64,000 nucleotides of DNA from Stenotrophomonas sp. SY1 (GCF_021202945.1 NZ_JAJOYR010000003.1:62001-126000), one strand, 5' to 3'. Counted from the stretch's first letter, positions 9,687-19,419 are shown. Notes: a model not told the origin generated them from the letters alone. Program-made: numbers and translations.

Positions 9687-11600
9687 GTGGTGAAGCACGG
9701 ACGTAACTGGTTGTTGGCGATGGCGCTGGGCATGTCGCCGTGGCTGCCGGTGCAGGCGCAGCAAAGCGATGCACGACAGGCCGCGATGCAGGTGCAGGCC
9801 AGCTATCCCGGGGTGATCGAACTGGAGGTGGATGCCAGCGACATCACCCGCCGCATCCAGCGCGTTCGCGAGCGCATTCCGGTAGCACCCGGGCCGCTGA
9901 CGCTGTGGTATCCGCAGTGGATTCCCGGCAACCACGCGCCGACCGGCCCGATCAACCAGATCGCCGGGTTGTTGATCCGAGGCAACGGGCAACCGCTGCA
10001 ATGGACGCGCGATTCCGGCGACATGTACGCGTTCAAGCTGCAGGTGCCCGAAGGCGTGAGCGTGCTGGATATCGAATTCCAGTATCTGTCGCCCACTGCA
10101 TCGGACCAGGGCCGTGTGGCGATGACGCCGAACATGCTCGACCTGCAATGGCATCGCGTGGTGCTGTATCCGGCCGGTGTCGATGCGCGCGGCATCCAGG
10201 TCAACGCATCACTGCGTTTGCCCGAGGGCTGGCAGAGTGGCAGTGCACTGGATGTAGCACGTCTAGATGGCGGTACCGAGCATTACGCGCCGGTATCGTT
10301 GATGACGTTGATTGATTCGCCGGTGTTCGCGGGTCGCCATTTCAAGCGCTTCGCACTGGACGAAGCCGCGAAGCAGCCGGTGTGGCTGGATGTGGTCGCC
10401 GAGAACCCGCAGGCCTTGCAGGCCGATGCAAAGGTGCTGGACGCACACCGCGCACTGGTGCGCGAAGCCGACACGGTGTTCGGCACGCGCCCGTACACGC
10501 GTTACAACTTCCTGCTGGCGGTGTCGGACGTATTCAGTGGCATCGGCCTGGAACACGCGCAGTCCAGCGAGAACGGCATGCACGACGGTTACCTGCGTGG
10601 TGAGCGGCCGTTCCTGGACAACGACCTGCTGCCGCACGAGTACGCGCATGCGTGGGTAGGCAAGGCCTGGCGCCCGCGCCCGACCTGGGTGCCGCATTAC
10701 AACGCGCCGATGCACAACGATGAGCTGTGGATGTACGAAGGCCAGACCCAGTATTGGGCGGTGGTGCTGGCTGCACGCTCGGGCCTGTGGAAACCGGACT
10801 ACGCGATGGCGATGCTGGCGCAGCTGCAGGCCAACTACGCCAGCCAACCGGGACGGCAATGGCGTGACCTGCACGACACCGTCCACCAGGGCATCCTCGA
10901 TTTCAATTCCAGGCCGCAGGCCTGGGCCGATTGGCAGCGCGCCTTCGAGTTCTACAACGAGAGCACCCTGCTTTGGCTGGGCGTGGATGCGCGCCTGCGT
11001 GCGTTGTCCAAGGGCAGGGTAACGCTGGACGATTTTGCTCGGCGCTTCCATCAAGGTGGCGCGCAGGGCGAGATCCGTCTGTATGACCGTGCCGACGTGA
11101 TGCAGGCGCTGGAGGCGGTGCAGCCAGGCGATTGGGAGGCCTTCATCGGCAAGCGCCTTGATGCACGCGATGGCAGCGCACCGGATGGCCTGAAGGCGGC
11201 CGGCTGGGAGTTGTACTACGACGACAAACCCAATCTCGTGGTTGCAGACGGCGAAGCCGACGGCGTGACCGACCTGCAGTACTCGCTGGGCATCAAGGTC
11301 GGTGACGACGGTGTGCTGCAGGCGGTGGGTTGGGAAAGCCCGGCCTTCAAAGCGGGCCTGGCCAAGGACGTGACGCTGCTGGCGGTCAATGGCCTGGCCT
11401 ACAACGGCGGCCGTTTGAAGCAGGCGGTGATCGATGCAAAAGCCGGCACACCGATTGAATTGATCGTGCGCCAGGCCGACAGCTTCCGTACCGTGCGCAT
11501 CGATTACCGCGACGGCCTGCGTTATCCGCACCTGCGTCGCATCGAGGGCAATGCGGACCTGCTGACGAAGATTCTGGCGCCGCGGCGGCAACAGCGTTGA
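9687..11600 (+). CDS. M61-family metallopeptidase with PDZ domain
   Basis: A 637-aa exported peptidase of family M61 (glycyl aminopeptidase type). An N-terminal signal (LLAMALGMSPWLPVQAQ) is followed by the M61 N-domain, a zinc motif HEYAHAW with the downstream glutamate in YEGQTQY, and a C-terminal PDZ-like segment around residues 530-600 (VGWESPAFKAGLAKDVTLLAVNG). The start is GTG at 9687 with a strong GGGGAGGG ribosome-binding site at 9673-9680. The protein probably acts in the periplasm. It is convergent with the TonB-receptor operon across two hairpin repeats. Confidence 0.9.
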   Translation: MVKHGRNWLLAMALGMSPWLPVQAQQSDARQAAMQVQASYPGVIELEVDASDITRRIQRVRERIPVAPGPLTLWYPQWIPGNHAPTGPINQIAGLLIRGNGQPLQWTRDSGDMYAFKLQVPEGVSVLDIEFQYLSPTASDQGRVAMTPNMLDLQWHRVVLYPAGVDARGIQVNASLRLPEGWQSGSALDVARLDGGTEHYAPVSLMTLIDSPVFAGRHFKRFALDEAAKQPVWLDVVAENPQALQADAKVLDAHRALVREADTVFGTRPYTRYNFLLAVSDVFSGIGLEHAQSSENGMHDGYLRGERPFLDNDLLPHEYAHAWVGKAWRPRPTWVPHYNAPMHNDELWMYEGQTQYWAVVLAARSGLWKPDYAMAMLAQLQANYASQPGRQWRDLHDTVHQGILDFNSRPQAWADWQRAFEFYNESTLLWLGVDARLRALSKGRVTLDDFARRFHQGGAQGEIRLYDRADVMQALEAVQPGDWEAFIGKRLDARDGSAPDGLKAAGWELYYDDKPNLVVADGEADGVTDLQYSLGIKVGDDGVLQAVGWESPAFKAGLAKDVTLLAVNGLAYNGGRLKQAVIDAKAGTPIELIVRQADSFRTVRIDYRDGLRYPHLRRIEGNADLLTKILAPRRQQR

Positions 11601-11612
11601 ACGAAACCCGTG

Positions 11613-11747
11613 CACCCTTCTCCCGTTGGGAGAAGGTGCCCCGAAAGGGGCGGATGAGGGTCCGGGCGAAGCCTCGTGCCAATCGGTATCACCAGGCTTC
11701 GCCCGTACCCTCACCCCAACCCCTCTCCCGTAGGGAGAGGGGCTTCA
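11613..11747. repeat. Two hairpin repeats between convergent genes
   Basis: One copy of each repeat type (CTTCTCCC..GGGAGAAGG at about 11613-11671; CCCTCTCCC..GGGAGAGGG at about 11705-11747) fills the gap between the M61 and TonB-receptor stop codons. Their position between converging genes suits bidirectional termination. Confidence 0.7.
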
Positions 11748-11757
11748 AGCACAGTCC

Positions 11758-14007
11758 TCAATACTCCCAGCGATACCCGATCCCGAACGTCCGCCCCTGC
11801 GCCGGCACACTGGAAATCTGGCCGTACGTCGCCGCCGCCTGCTGCCCGTACACGGTCTTGTAGTCGCGGTCGGCCAGGTTGTAGATGCCGACACTGAAGC
11901 GGCCCGCACCCAGCGGAATCTCGGCCAGCAGGTCGAACACCGCATAGCCGCTGATCTTCGCCGACGGCGTTGCACGAATGGTCGGGCTGACCGCCGCCAC
12001 CTGCGCATCACGCCAGGCATGGTCGGTGCCGCCGACGACCTGGCCCTGCAAGCGCAGCAGGCTGTCAGTAGCAAAGCGCCACTGGCCGTACAGGCCGGCC
12101 TTCAGCGGCGATACGCGGAACGCGTTGAGCTCACGCCACTGGCCCTTGGCATCCTTGTACTGGCCGCGCGTGCTGGCCACGCTGGCGCCGAACTCCCATT
12201 GCTCGCTGGGCAGGTAACGCAGGTTGGCTTCCACGCCCCACACGCGCTCGTCGGTGTCGGCCACCGACACGCTGTAGTCGCGGTTGAACTGCACGGTCTT
12301 GTCCGACTGGTTGTAGAACGCGGTCACGCCACCCTGGAGTGCGGCGTCGTCGCTGCGGCGCCAGCCCAGTTCGAAACTGTCGACCTTGATCGGGCCGATG
12401 TTGCGGCTGTCGATCACGAAGCTGGCTGGCACGTCGCGCAGCATGCGCTGCGTGTCCGGCAGGCTGAAGCCCTGCGAGAAGTTGGCGAACAGCTGCTGGC
12501 CGTCGGCCACCTTGTAGACCACGCCGGCATTGAACAGCGTCTGCGAATGGCGGACGTTGCCGCCTTCCAGCAGCTTGGGCACATAGGCCGGGTTGGCGGT
12601 GGCGGCGATGGCCTCGGTATAGGGCACCGAATCTTCGACACGGTTGCGCAGGATCTGGTGACGCACGCCAGCCTGCACGGTCACGCGTTCCGTCAGCGGG
12701 TAGTCGCCCTGCAGGAACAGGCCGGTGGTATCCACGCGCACGTCCGGGCCCATCGCGTAACGCTGCGTCGGCACGTAGTTCAGGCCGTTGCTGGCGATGA
12801 AGGCATTGATGTCATAGGTCTGGCCGAGCTGGCTGTCCTTCTCGCGCTCATGATCCACACCGTAGGAAAGCTGCAATGCACGCCCATCCACGTCGAAAGC
12901 CTTGTGCAGCGCGCTGCGCACGCCCCACACGTCGATGTCGGTGTTGGACTGCATCGCCACGTAGGCAAAGCCGCCCGGCAGCGCCGGGTGCACCGCGGCC
13001 GACACCGACGGGAACCAACGACCCTTCTCGTTGCGGTAATACGCTTCCACGCTCAGCTCATGCCCGCCGAGGATGTCGCGGTTGCGGTACTGGGTGTTGA
13101 TGCCCTGGTGCCTGGTACGCGGCTGGTCATCCAGCTGCAGGCCCTTCACTGCGAGGTGGCTGGGCGCATAGGCCGGGTTGAACAGCACCGCCAGGCGCGG
13201 GCCGTAATCCGGGCCGTAGTCGCTGTCCTGCTGGTCGTCGTACCAGCGCAGGCCCACGCTCAGCTGCTGCTTTTCGTCCGGGTTCCAGTCGAGGCGGCCG
13301 TTGAACTCCTTGGTCTCGGTGTCCTGGCGGTCGGTCTGCGCGATTTCCGGGCCGATGCGACGGCCATCGGCATCCAGTGAGGCGCCCTGGCGCGCGTAAT
13401 TGATGCCGGCCGCGCCGCTGAGCGTGTTCCTGCGGAAGGTCACGGTCTGCGCCAGGTTCCAGGCAAGGTTGTCGCCGGAGACGTCCGAGGGGCTGCGCAG
13501 GGTGGCTTGCGTGGCCAGCGCCAGCGGCTGCTCGCCCGGCTGCAGGGTGATGATGTTGATGATGCCGCCGCTGGCACCGGCGCCGTACAGCGCGGTGGCA
13601 CCGGAGATCACCTCGATGCGTTCGATCATCGTCGGCGAGATGCTGTTGAGCTGGCGCGAACCGTCGCGTGCGCCGGTCAGCGGCACACCGTCGATCATCA
13701 CCTGCACGCTGCGGCCGCGCATGGTCATGCCGTAGTTGCTGGTGGTGCCCGATGCCGGTGCCAGCGACGGCACCAGCTGGCCGAGGATGTCGGCGGTACT
13801 GCGACCGGCGGCGATCTGCTGCGCAACCTGCTCATGGTCGATGCGATACACGGTGCCGGCGATCTCGGCCACGCTGCGCGCGGCGCGGGTGGCGTTGACG
13901 CTGACTGTGTCCAGTTGTTGGACGTTGGTGTTGCCCTGCGCGTGCAGCTGGCCGCTGATGGCCAGGCTCAACAAGGCGAGCGGAAGGGTTGCCGCGTGAT
14001 GCCGCAT
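11758..14007 (-). CDS. TonB-dependent siderophore receptor
   Basis: A 749-aa outer-membrane receptor. A signal peptide (ending near LHAQG) leads into a TonB-box/plug region (VNATRAARSVAEIAG, MTMRGRSVQVMIDGVPLTG, IERIEVISGATALYGAGASGGIINI) and a long beta-barrel ending in an aromatic residue (GYRWEY), as outer-membrane barrels do. Neighbours point to ferric-siderophore uptake: an RhtX/FptX-like MFS importer 19 nt upstream and a divergent AraC regulator. The ligand cannot be named from sequence. Iron control via Fur is expected. Confidence 0.9.
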   Translation of the reverse strand: MRHHAATLPLALLSLAISGQLHAQGNTNVQQLDTVSVNATRAARSVAEIAGTVYRIDHEQVAQQIAAGRSTADILGQLVPSLAPASGTTSNYGMTMRGRSVQVMIDGVPLTGARDGSRQLNSISPTMIERIEVISGATALYGAGASGGIINIITLQPGEQPLALATQATLRSPSDVSGDNLAWNLAQTVTFRRNTLSGAAGINYARQGASLDADGRRIGPEIAQTDRQDTETKEFNGRLDWNPDEKQQLSVGLRWYDDQQDSDYGPDYGPRLAVLFNPAYAPSHLAVKGLQLDDQPRTRHQGINTQYRNRDILGGHELSVEAYYRNEKGRWFPSVSAAVHPALPGGFAYVAMQSNTDIDVWGVRSALHKAFDVDGRALQLSYGVDHEREKDSQLGQTYDINAFIASNGLNYVPTQRYAMGPDVRVDTTGLFLQGDYPLTERVTVQAGVRHQILRNRVEDSVPYTEAIAATANPAYVPKLLEGGNVRHSQTLFNAGVVYKVADGQQLFANFSQGFSLPDTQRMLRDVPASFVIDSRNIGPIKVDSFELGWRRSDDAALQGGVTAFYNQSDKTVQFNRDYSVSVADTDERVWGVEANLRYLPSEQWEFGASVASTRGQYKDAKGQWRELNAFRVSPLKAGLYGQWRFATDSLLRLQGQVVGGTDHAWRDAQVAAVSPTIRATPSAKISGYAVFDLLAEIPLGAGRFSVGIYNLADRDYKTVYGQQAAATYGQISSVPAQGRTFGIGYRWEY

Positions 14008-14026
14008 GGTGTCCTCGGGGAAGTCG

Positions 14027-15247
14027 TCAGAGAGAAGGGGAGGGAGCGGCCAGGCGCGCCATCACCGGCCTGCACAGCAGCAGGCCGACGACCGACGCAG
14101 CGGCCAACAACAGGTAGTAGCCGGGGTAGCCCAGTGCCTTGGCGAGGAAGCCGGAGGCGGCACCGCCGAAGAAGAACACCAGCAGTTCGAAGCAGACCAG
14201 CAGGGTGAAGTCGGTGCCGGCCTGTTCGCGCGAACTCACCCGCATGAAGAGTGCATACAGGCTGGTCATCGCCACATAGCGCAGGGCCAGCATCGCGATC
14301 ACCAGCGCGCCGAGACCCAACCGCGAGCTGGCCAGCACGCCGCTGTACAGCAGCAGCGCCAGCAGCATGTACAGCGCGCTGCGCCACCAGCCGGCATGCA
14401 TCAGCAGTTGTTCGGCGCTGCGTTGCTTGAGCAGCCAGGCCGCGGCGACGGCGGCAAGCATGCCGATGCCGGCACCGGTCACCGAGATCAGCAGGCCGAT
14501 GTCGGTCAGGCTCCACTGCTGGTCGACCAGCAGCGGGTTGATCATCGCCATCGCCGGGGCCTCGACCAGCCGGTACAGCAGCACCAGCAACAGCGCCCAG
14601 CGGATCTGCGGGCGACGCAGTGCATGCAGCACACCGGGGCGGGCGGCGTTGGCCGGGCGCGGACGTTCGTCCACCGCCTGCACCGCGAGCAGGGTCAGCG
14701 CGCTCATCGCCGCCAATGTCAGCAGGGCCACGTTCCAGCCGCGCGTTTCATACAGCCACAGCACGCCGGCACCGCCGACCATGCTGCCCAGCGCCACGCC
14801 CACGCTCTGCGCCATGCTGCCCAACCGGTGCTCGGCTGGTGCCAGTGCTTCGACGGTGTAGCCGTCGATGGCGATGTCCTGGGTGGCGGCGACGGTGGAG
14901 ATCCACAGGCCCACCGCGACAAACACGGTGAGACCGTGATCCAGCCCGGTCACCGCCAGGGCCAGGATGCCGGCCAGCAGCAATAACTGGGTCAGCCACA
15001 ACCAGGTGCGGCGGCGGCCCAGCCGTGGCAGGTGCCAGCGGTCGACCAGCGGTGCCCACAGGAACTTGAACGCCCACGGCAGGTACAGCAGCGAGAGCAT
15101 GCCGATCCAGCGCAGGTCCACGCCCTGGCTGCGCAGGATGGCCGGCACCGCCACGTTGTAGAAGTACAGCGGCAGCGCGTGCGCCATGTACAGCACCACG
15201 ATCACGCTCAAACCGAGGCCGGAGACGGCGTTGCGCTCAGCGCGCAT
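14027..15247 (-). CDS. MFS transporter, RhtX/FptX-like siderophore importer
   Basis: A 406-aa major-facilitator protein with about 12 hydrophobic segments. Features typical of the RhtX/FptX siderophore permeases include YFYNVAVPAILRSQG, PWAFKFLWAPLVDRW, and DIAIDGYTVEAL in the central loop. Such permeases move a ferri-siderophore across the inner membrane without an ABC transporter. The start chosen is ATG at 15247 (MRAERNAV), which overlaps the preceding gene by 11 nt, implying translational coupling. Longer upstream frames lack a membrane start. Its TonB receptor follows directly. Confidence 0.87.
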   Translation of the reverse strand: MRAERNAVSGLGLSVIVVLYMAHALPLYFYNVAVPAILRSQGVDLRWIGMLSLLYLPWAFKFLWAPLVDRWHLPRLGRRRTWLWLTQLLLLAGILALAVTGLDHGLTVFVAVGLWISTVAATQDIAIDGYTVEALAPAEHRLGSMAQSVGVALGSMVGGAGVLWLYETRGWNVALLTLAAMSALTLLAVQAVDERPRPANAARPGVLHALRRPQIRWALLLVLLYRLVEAPAMAMINPLLVDQQWSLTDIGLLISVTGAGIGMLAAVAAAWLLKQRSAEQLLMHAGWWRSALYMLLALLLYSGVLASSRLGLGALVIAMLALRYVAMTSLYALFMRVSSREQAGTDFTLLVCFELLVFFFGGAASGFLAKALGYPGYYLLLAAASVVGLLLCRPVMARLAAPSPSL

Positions 15248-15623
15248 CGGCTGCCTCCATGTGACGCGCGATCCACCGGGTGCCGGCGGCGGCATCGGTG
15301 GTGACGAAGTAGGGCACGCCCCAGGCCGCATGCAGCGCCGGGGTGTCCAGCCGCTGCTGTTCCTCGGCCGAGGTGGCGATGCGCACCAGCCCCCTGCAGA
15401 AGCTGCGGAAGGCTGCTTTGTGCTGCTTGTACCAGACCGCCTGGATCGCCCGGTAGTCGTCGCAGAAGCTGGCGCCGGGCAGGGTGGTGGCGATGAAGTA
15501 GAACGGTGTTCCAGCAACGATCAGGCGTTCCACGTCGGCCAGCCAATGACGGATTTCCTCCGCGCTTACCTGCCCATGGAAGACAGCGCGGATCACCGCC
15601 GTCTCGTCGATCGTCAAACCCAT
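15237..15623 (-). CDS. Small uncharacterised protein in siderophore operon
   Basis: A 128-aa cytoplasmic protein, first gene of the probable operon with the MFS importer and TonB receptor. No signal or membrane segment is seen. The pattern of alternating hydrophobic strands and helices (VIRAVFHGQVSAEEIRHW, FYFIATTLPGA) vaguely recalls STAS/SpoIIAA-like folds, but this is a guess. Its conserved-looking position before a siderophore permease suggests a role in siderophore handling or regulation. I do not recognise the family. Confidence 0.75.
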   Translation of the reverse strand: MGLTIDETAVIRAVFHGQVSAEEIRHWLADVERLIVAGTPFYFIATTLPGASFCDDYRAIQAVWYKQHKAAFRSFCRGLVRIATSAEEQQRLDTPALHAAWGVPYFVTTDAAAGTRWIARHMEAADAR

Positions 15624-15673
15624 TGCCGCCGCCTGTTCAGAAAAGAAAGGGCCGTGGCGGACACCACGGTCTC

Positions 15674-15732
15674 AAATGAGAATAGTTACCAATTCCATTG
15701 CAAGTTTAGGCGGAGCGACGGAAAATTTAGGC
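15674..15732. promoter_or_regulatory. Candidate iron-control region: Fur-like site and AraC-type direct repeats
   Basis: The gap between the siderophore operon and its divergent AraC regulator holds an AT-rich stretch AATGAGAATAGTTACCAATT (about 15675-15694), which resembles half of a Fur box. It also holds two direct TTTAGGC repeats (15705-15711 and 15726-15732) spaced 21 bp apart, two helical turns, as expected for a PchR-type AraC activator. Both assignments are pattern-based; the second repeat lies 17 bp before the regulator's start, so autoregulation is possible. Confidence 0.4.
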
Positions 15733-15749
15733 ACGACCACATTCCTGGG

Positions 15750-16712
15750 ATGCCCTGCATGCAGGTTTTCACCTGCGCCGAACTGATGACCGCGGCCCAT
15801 GCACTGGGCGGCCAGGTCGATTTCGACGCCGGCATGGCCGACGCCACGCCGGTGCTGGCCGGCTGGCAGCAGGTGCATGCGCTGGACGACGGAGTGGTGT
15901 TGTACCTGAGCCGCAGCCGCGACATGGTTGGTGGCTGCAGCCACAACCGCCTGGCACCGGGCATCACCGCCGGCTTCCTGGTGGATGGCGAGGCGGACGT
16001 GGCCATCGGCCGGCATCGGCTACGGCTGGAAGGAGCGCACCGGCGCATGCCGACGATGCTGGTGCACCTGCGCGAGGAAGAGAGCTTCCAGCGTCATTGG
16101 CAGGCGGGGCGGCAGGAAGGCAAGGTCAGCCTGCACCTGAGCGATGACTGGCTGCGCCGACAGCTGGATGGCGATGCCACCGGTAGCGCGCGGTTGGCGC
16201 GGGTATGCCGCAGCCATGCCGACAACCAGTCGTGGCGGCCCGGTGCACCGCTGTTGCAGCGGGCGTTGCACCTGATGGAGAACATGCCGGATTCCTTGCC
16301 ATTGGTGCGACGCCTGCAACAGGAAAGCTTCGCGCTGGAGCTGGCTGCGGATGTACTGCAGACGTTGGCCAGCGACGCCGACGAAAGGCCGCTCGGAGCA
16401 CACCTGCAGCGCTGCGTGGCCCGTCTGCATCAGTGGCTGGAAAGTGGTGAGGCCGACGCACTGAGCATCGCGCAGATGGCGCGCCAGCTCGGCACCAACG
16501 CGGTGGATCTGCAACGCGGTTTCCAGCAACTGCACGGCAGCAGCATCGTTGCCTACATGCGCACGCTGCGGCTGGAACGCGCCCGCCAAGCACTGCTTCG
16601 CCAGCGCGTACCGGTGGATGTCGCCGCCACCATCGCCGGCTACGCGCACACCAGCAGTTTCAGCGCCGCGTTCAAGCGCCAGTTCGGCGTATCACCATCG
16701 CAGTTGAAGTAA
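15750..16712 (+). CDS. AraC-family transcriptional regulator (PchR-like)
   Basis: A 320-aa AraC/XylS-type regulator. The C-terminal third carries the double HTH (SIAQMARQLGTNAVDLQ, then VPVDVAATIAGYAHTSSFS) and the family end AFKRQFGVSPSQLK. The N-terminal domain resembles that of siderophore-responsive PchR-like regulators. The open frame begins far upstream, but it overlaps the divergent gene there; ATG at 15750 (or 15759) gives a normal-length protein. It probably activates the divergent uptake operon when the ferri-siderophore is present (inference from layout). Confidence 0.88.
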   Translation: MPCMQVFTCAELMTAAHALGGQVDFDAGMADATPVLAGWQQVHALDDGVVLYLSRSRDMVGGCSHNRLAPGITAGFLVDGEADVAIGRHRLRLEGAHRRMPTMLVHLREEESFQRHWQAGRQEGKVSLHLSDDWLRRQLDGDATGSARLARVCRSHADNQSWRPGAPLLQRALHLMENMPDSLPLVRRLQQESFALELAADVLQTLASDADERPLGAHLQRCVARLHQWLESGEADALSIAQMARQLGTNAVDLQRGFQQLHGSSIVAYMRTLRLERARQALLRQRVPVDVAATIAGYAHTSSFSAAFKRQFGVSPSQLK

Positions 16713-16732
16713 CCCGGCAGGAAACAATCCCG

Positions 16733-16758
16733 GTAGGAGCGGCTTCAGCCGCGAAGAC
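16733..16758. repeat. GTAGGAGCGGCTTCAGCCGCGA repeat
   Basis: A short palindromic intergenic element (GCGGCTTCAGCCGC core with a GTAG head), a common dispersed type in xanthomonads and pseudomonads. It marks the chromosomal side of the SIR2 island. The remaining gap to 16995 is visibly AT-richer and holds no gene that I can see. Confidence 0.65.
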
Positions 16759-16995
16759 ATTCCGGTTGCTGATGATCGTTCAAGGAGAATCTGCGTCACC
16801 TGCTCGGGTAATGCAGTTCGCGCTTACATTGAATTGCTTGCGGAAAAAGATTCGTAGACCAAGAGAATATTGATTGGTGCCTTGAACGAATGGGCGGCAG
16901 CTTTCGACCTAAAGCAGACATACGCTGCCTGGAGATAACTGAGCGATTCACTTACACATAATTCTGCACACCCCCTTCATTGGAATTCAGAACAC

Positions 16996-19419
16996 TCACG
17001 CCGCGATAGCATGATCCCTAGCCCACTCGCGGACAATGCAGTCTGCCACAGTGTTTCCGTCTGCCGCGCGGCCTAGTTCAACAGAAATGAGTCGATCGCC
17101 CTCGAATGCCGGGCTCAATTCAAGGCACAGGTAGTCAAACAGTGGTTTCTCATGCACTGCAACGATGATCTGTCGGTTCTGCTGTTTTGAGAGAGTGCGA
17201 AGGAGTGCTGCGAACTGAGAAATATGCACTTCATCCATGCTTTGAACGGGATCATCAATGACAAGCCAAGGAAGCTGTGGTCTGACAGACAGATGTAGGG
17301 CCAAGAACAAAGTCAGCGCCGCAGTATTTAGATTGCCCGCACTCAACATGGCGCGGGGGTTCCCACCCCTTCTTCCATCGCGGTAAAGCGTCTCCAAGGT
17401 GGCCTGGAAATCTGAGCGTGACTGCTTTGGAACCGAGAATGCAGGAACAAAAGGCTCCTCCGGCGCGAGGCGCACAAAAAGGTCCTTCCATGCAGCATTC
17501 AATGAATCGTTAAAGACTCGGCGAACGATTTCAACACGTTCATCCTGAGCAAGCTTCAATAGTGACTTGACGCTATCGATTGCCTTGTTCCCGCGTTCCA
17601 AATCTGACGTGAGCCCTGCCTGCTTCTTTCTCAGCACAGCTTGTCTATCCTCGATATCTCGTATCGATCGTTCTCTAAGTACCAAATCGTTCAGTGCAGA
17701 CTCTGTCCTCTGTCGCGCGCTCTCCGCAGCCTGTATGGCGTTCTCACGGGCTTGGAGTATGTTCACGCTCTCATCGAGCATCTCCTTTAGAGACCTCGCT
17801 GGATCGTTCCCGGTCACGCCCAGCTCTGACAACACTTTTGTCGCAGCATTGCGCAGAAGAGCCCCTCGATCATCACGAAGCCTCAATGCTTCTAGAGCTT
17901 GGGAAGACTCGGCAGCCAAGGCAAAGAGATGCTCACCATGCTTCGCCGACTCCCCAAGTGAATCAAGGGCAGAAACGGCATCTATTACTATGGTCATCCG
18001 AAGCGAAACATCGCTCTGAGACGCGACATCGAGGGTTGACCCCTTCAAAATTTCTATTTCGCGAGATTTGGCATCGAGCTGCCGAATGGTTCCGGCACGC
18101 TCTCCCGACAGGGCTGACAACTGTCCCGCGGAGTGAGTGAGGGAGGAAACCTTTGCAGTTAGATGGCCGAGCAGGGGAGTGCTGGAAACCTCGGAAAAGT
18201 TCCTGTCGCACACAGGACAGCCATCGCCATGAACGTGGGGAACAAGCGCGGATAGAGCCTGCGCCAACTGACTGGCATCATTGGAGTGAAGAGCGATTTT
18301 CTCGTCAATTGACGCCAGTCGAGCACTCAAGCCCTGCATATCATCTGCAATTGATGACGTGCGCTCAATTGCAACATTGTGATTCTGGAGCACAGAGCGA
18401 CACCTCTCTAGCTCAGAATTTGCTAGTTTTAGCGCGACTGTCAGGGCGTAGTCGGGTCTACTAGAGGTTGGTGACGGAAGATCTTTGAAGAGTGAGTCCA
18501 GGCGCACAAATACGTCATCGAGTTGCTGCCCAGTTGTCGCGCGCCACTGATCTAGCGCTTTCTCTGATAATGCGGCCGCAGCAGCGGCGTCGTCGATTGT
18601 CGAGGCATCTGAAGTTGACTCAGCCGAGCCAATTTGAATTGCGAGACTCGAAACTTCACGGCGCCGCGAAGCTATGGCTTGAAGCTCCTCTTCTCGGGAC
18701 TGGCTACGAATGTGAACAAGAGTTGCCTCCGCGTCCTGGAAGTCCATCTCAGGCCAATGCAGTGCAACGAGGAGCTGAATCTCATCTGACAGCTCCTTTG
18801 CATTCGACTTTGCAGCCGCAAGGTCATTCTCAAGTCTTATGGCTTCCGCCTGAAGAGATGGAAGCACGTCCCTTACTTCCCAGTAACGGACTGCGCGTCC
18901 TCGCAGCCTTCGTACATCGCCGGCATCATGCAGGCCGTCAATCAGTGCCTCAAGCGCATCGAGACCCAGAAGCTCTTTGATGAAAGAGGTAAGGGGGGAA
19001 GAAGCGGACTTTCCCTTCTGTTGATAGATATCAAACAGGCGACTAAGGCTGGACTGACCGAGGTAACAGCGTTCGACATAGTGATTCCGCAACTCTTTGC
19101 CGAGTAGCGGGTTGCCATGAACTCCGCTATCGATTCGAATCTCTGTCGAGTTCTGCAAATTATCGAATCCACTGACGCAAAGCGAAACAGACGCATTGTC
19201 TGCCTCTTTATGAATCAAGTGCTCGCTTGAGGTTGCATCGACTAGGTCGAGGGAAGATGCACTACCTGTCAGTCCAAGCTCAAGAGCCGAGAGAAGGCTG
19301 GTCTTGCCGGCACCGTTCCTCCCGTGCACTAGAACCACAGGACTATCGAGAGGAATCGTGATACTACCTCGAATGCTTCGAAAGTCGCGGACGCTAAGCG
19401 ATGTAATTCGCCTGCTCAT
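16996..19419 (-). CDS. Rad50/SMC-like ABC ATPase with zinc hook (island ATPase)
   Basis: An 807-aa ABC-type ATPase of the Rad50/SMC/RecF kind. Walker A GRNGAGKTS is at residues 33-41. Two coiled-coil arms flank a CPVC zinc hook at 401-404. The ABC signature is LSAGN (692-696), Walker B WLVIDDP has acidic residues at about 722-723, and a switch histidine lies in VAVHEK (756). The start ATG overlaps the previous stop by 4 nt (ATGA). It is the third gene of the SIR2/middle-protein/ATPase operon. In such systems the ATPase is thought to sense abnormal nucleic acid and license the effector. Base composition is clearly AT-richer than the surroundings, indicating horizontal acquisition. Confidence 0.88.
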   Translation of the reverse strand: MSRRITSLSVRDFRSIRGSITIPLDSPVVLVHGRNGAGKTSLLSALELGLTGSASSLDLVDATSSEHLIHKEADNASVSLCVSGFDNLQNSTEIRIDSGVHGNPLLGKELRNHYVERCYLGQSSLSRLFDIYQQKGKSASSPLTSFIKELLGLDALEALIDGLHDAGDVRRLRGRAVRYWEVRDVLPSLQAEAIRLENDLAAAKSNAKELSDEIQLLVALHWPEMDFQDAEATLVHIRSQSREEELQAIASRRREVSSLAIQIGSAESTSDASTIDDAAAAAALSEKALDQWRATTGQQLDDVFVRLDSLFKDLPSPTSSRPDYALTVALKLANSELERCRSVLQNHNVAIERTSSIADDMQGLSARLASIDEKIALHSNDASQLAQALSALVPHVHGDGCPVCDRNFSEVSSTPLLGHLTAKVSSLTHSAGQLSALSGERAGTIRQLDAKSREIEILKGSTLDVASQSDVSLRMTIVIDAVSALDSLGESAKHGEHLFALAAESSQALEALRLRDDRGALLRNAATKVLSELGVTGNDPARSLKEMLDESVNILQARENAIQAAESARQRTESALNDLVLRERSIRDIEDRQAVLRKKQAGLTSDLERGNKAIDSVKSLLKLAQDERVEIVRRVFNDSLNAAWKDLFVRLAPEEPFVPAFSVPKQSRSDFQATLETLYRDGRRGGNPRAMLSAGNLNTAALTLFLALHLSVRPQLPWLVIDDPVQSMDEVHISQFAALLRTLSKQQNRQIIVAVHEKPLFDYLCLELSPAFEGDRLISVELGRAADGNTVADCIVREWARDHAIAA

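Noticed and set aside
12019..13380. 453-aa open frame on the plus strand
   Set aside because: Antisense to the TonB-receptor gene, whose plug and barrel motifs are unmistakable.
16759..16995. Possible tRNA or attachment site at the island boundary
   Set aside because: I could not fold a cloverleaf or find a direct repeat matching the other island end.
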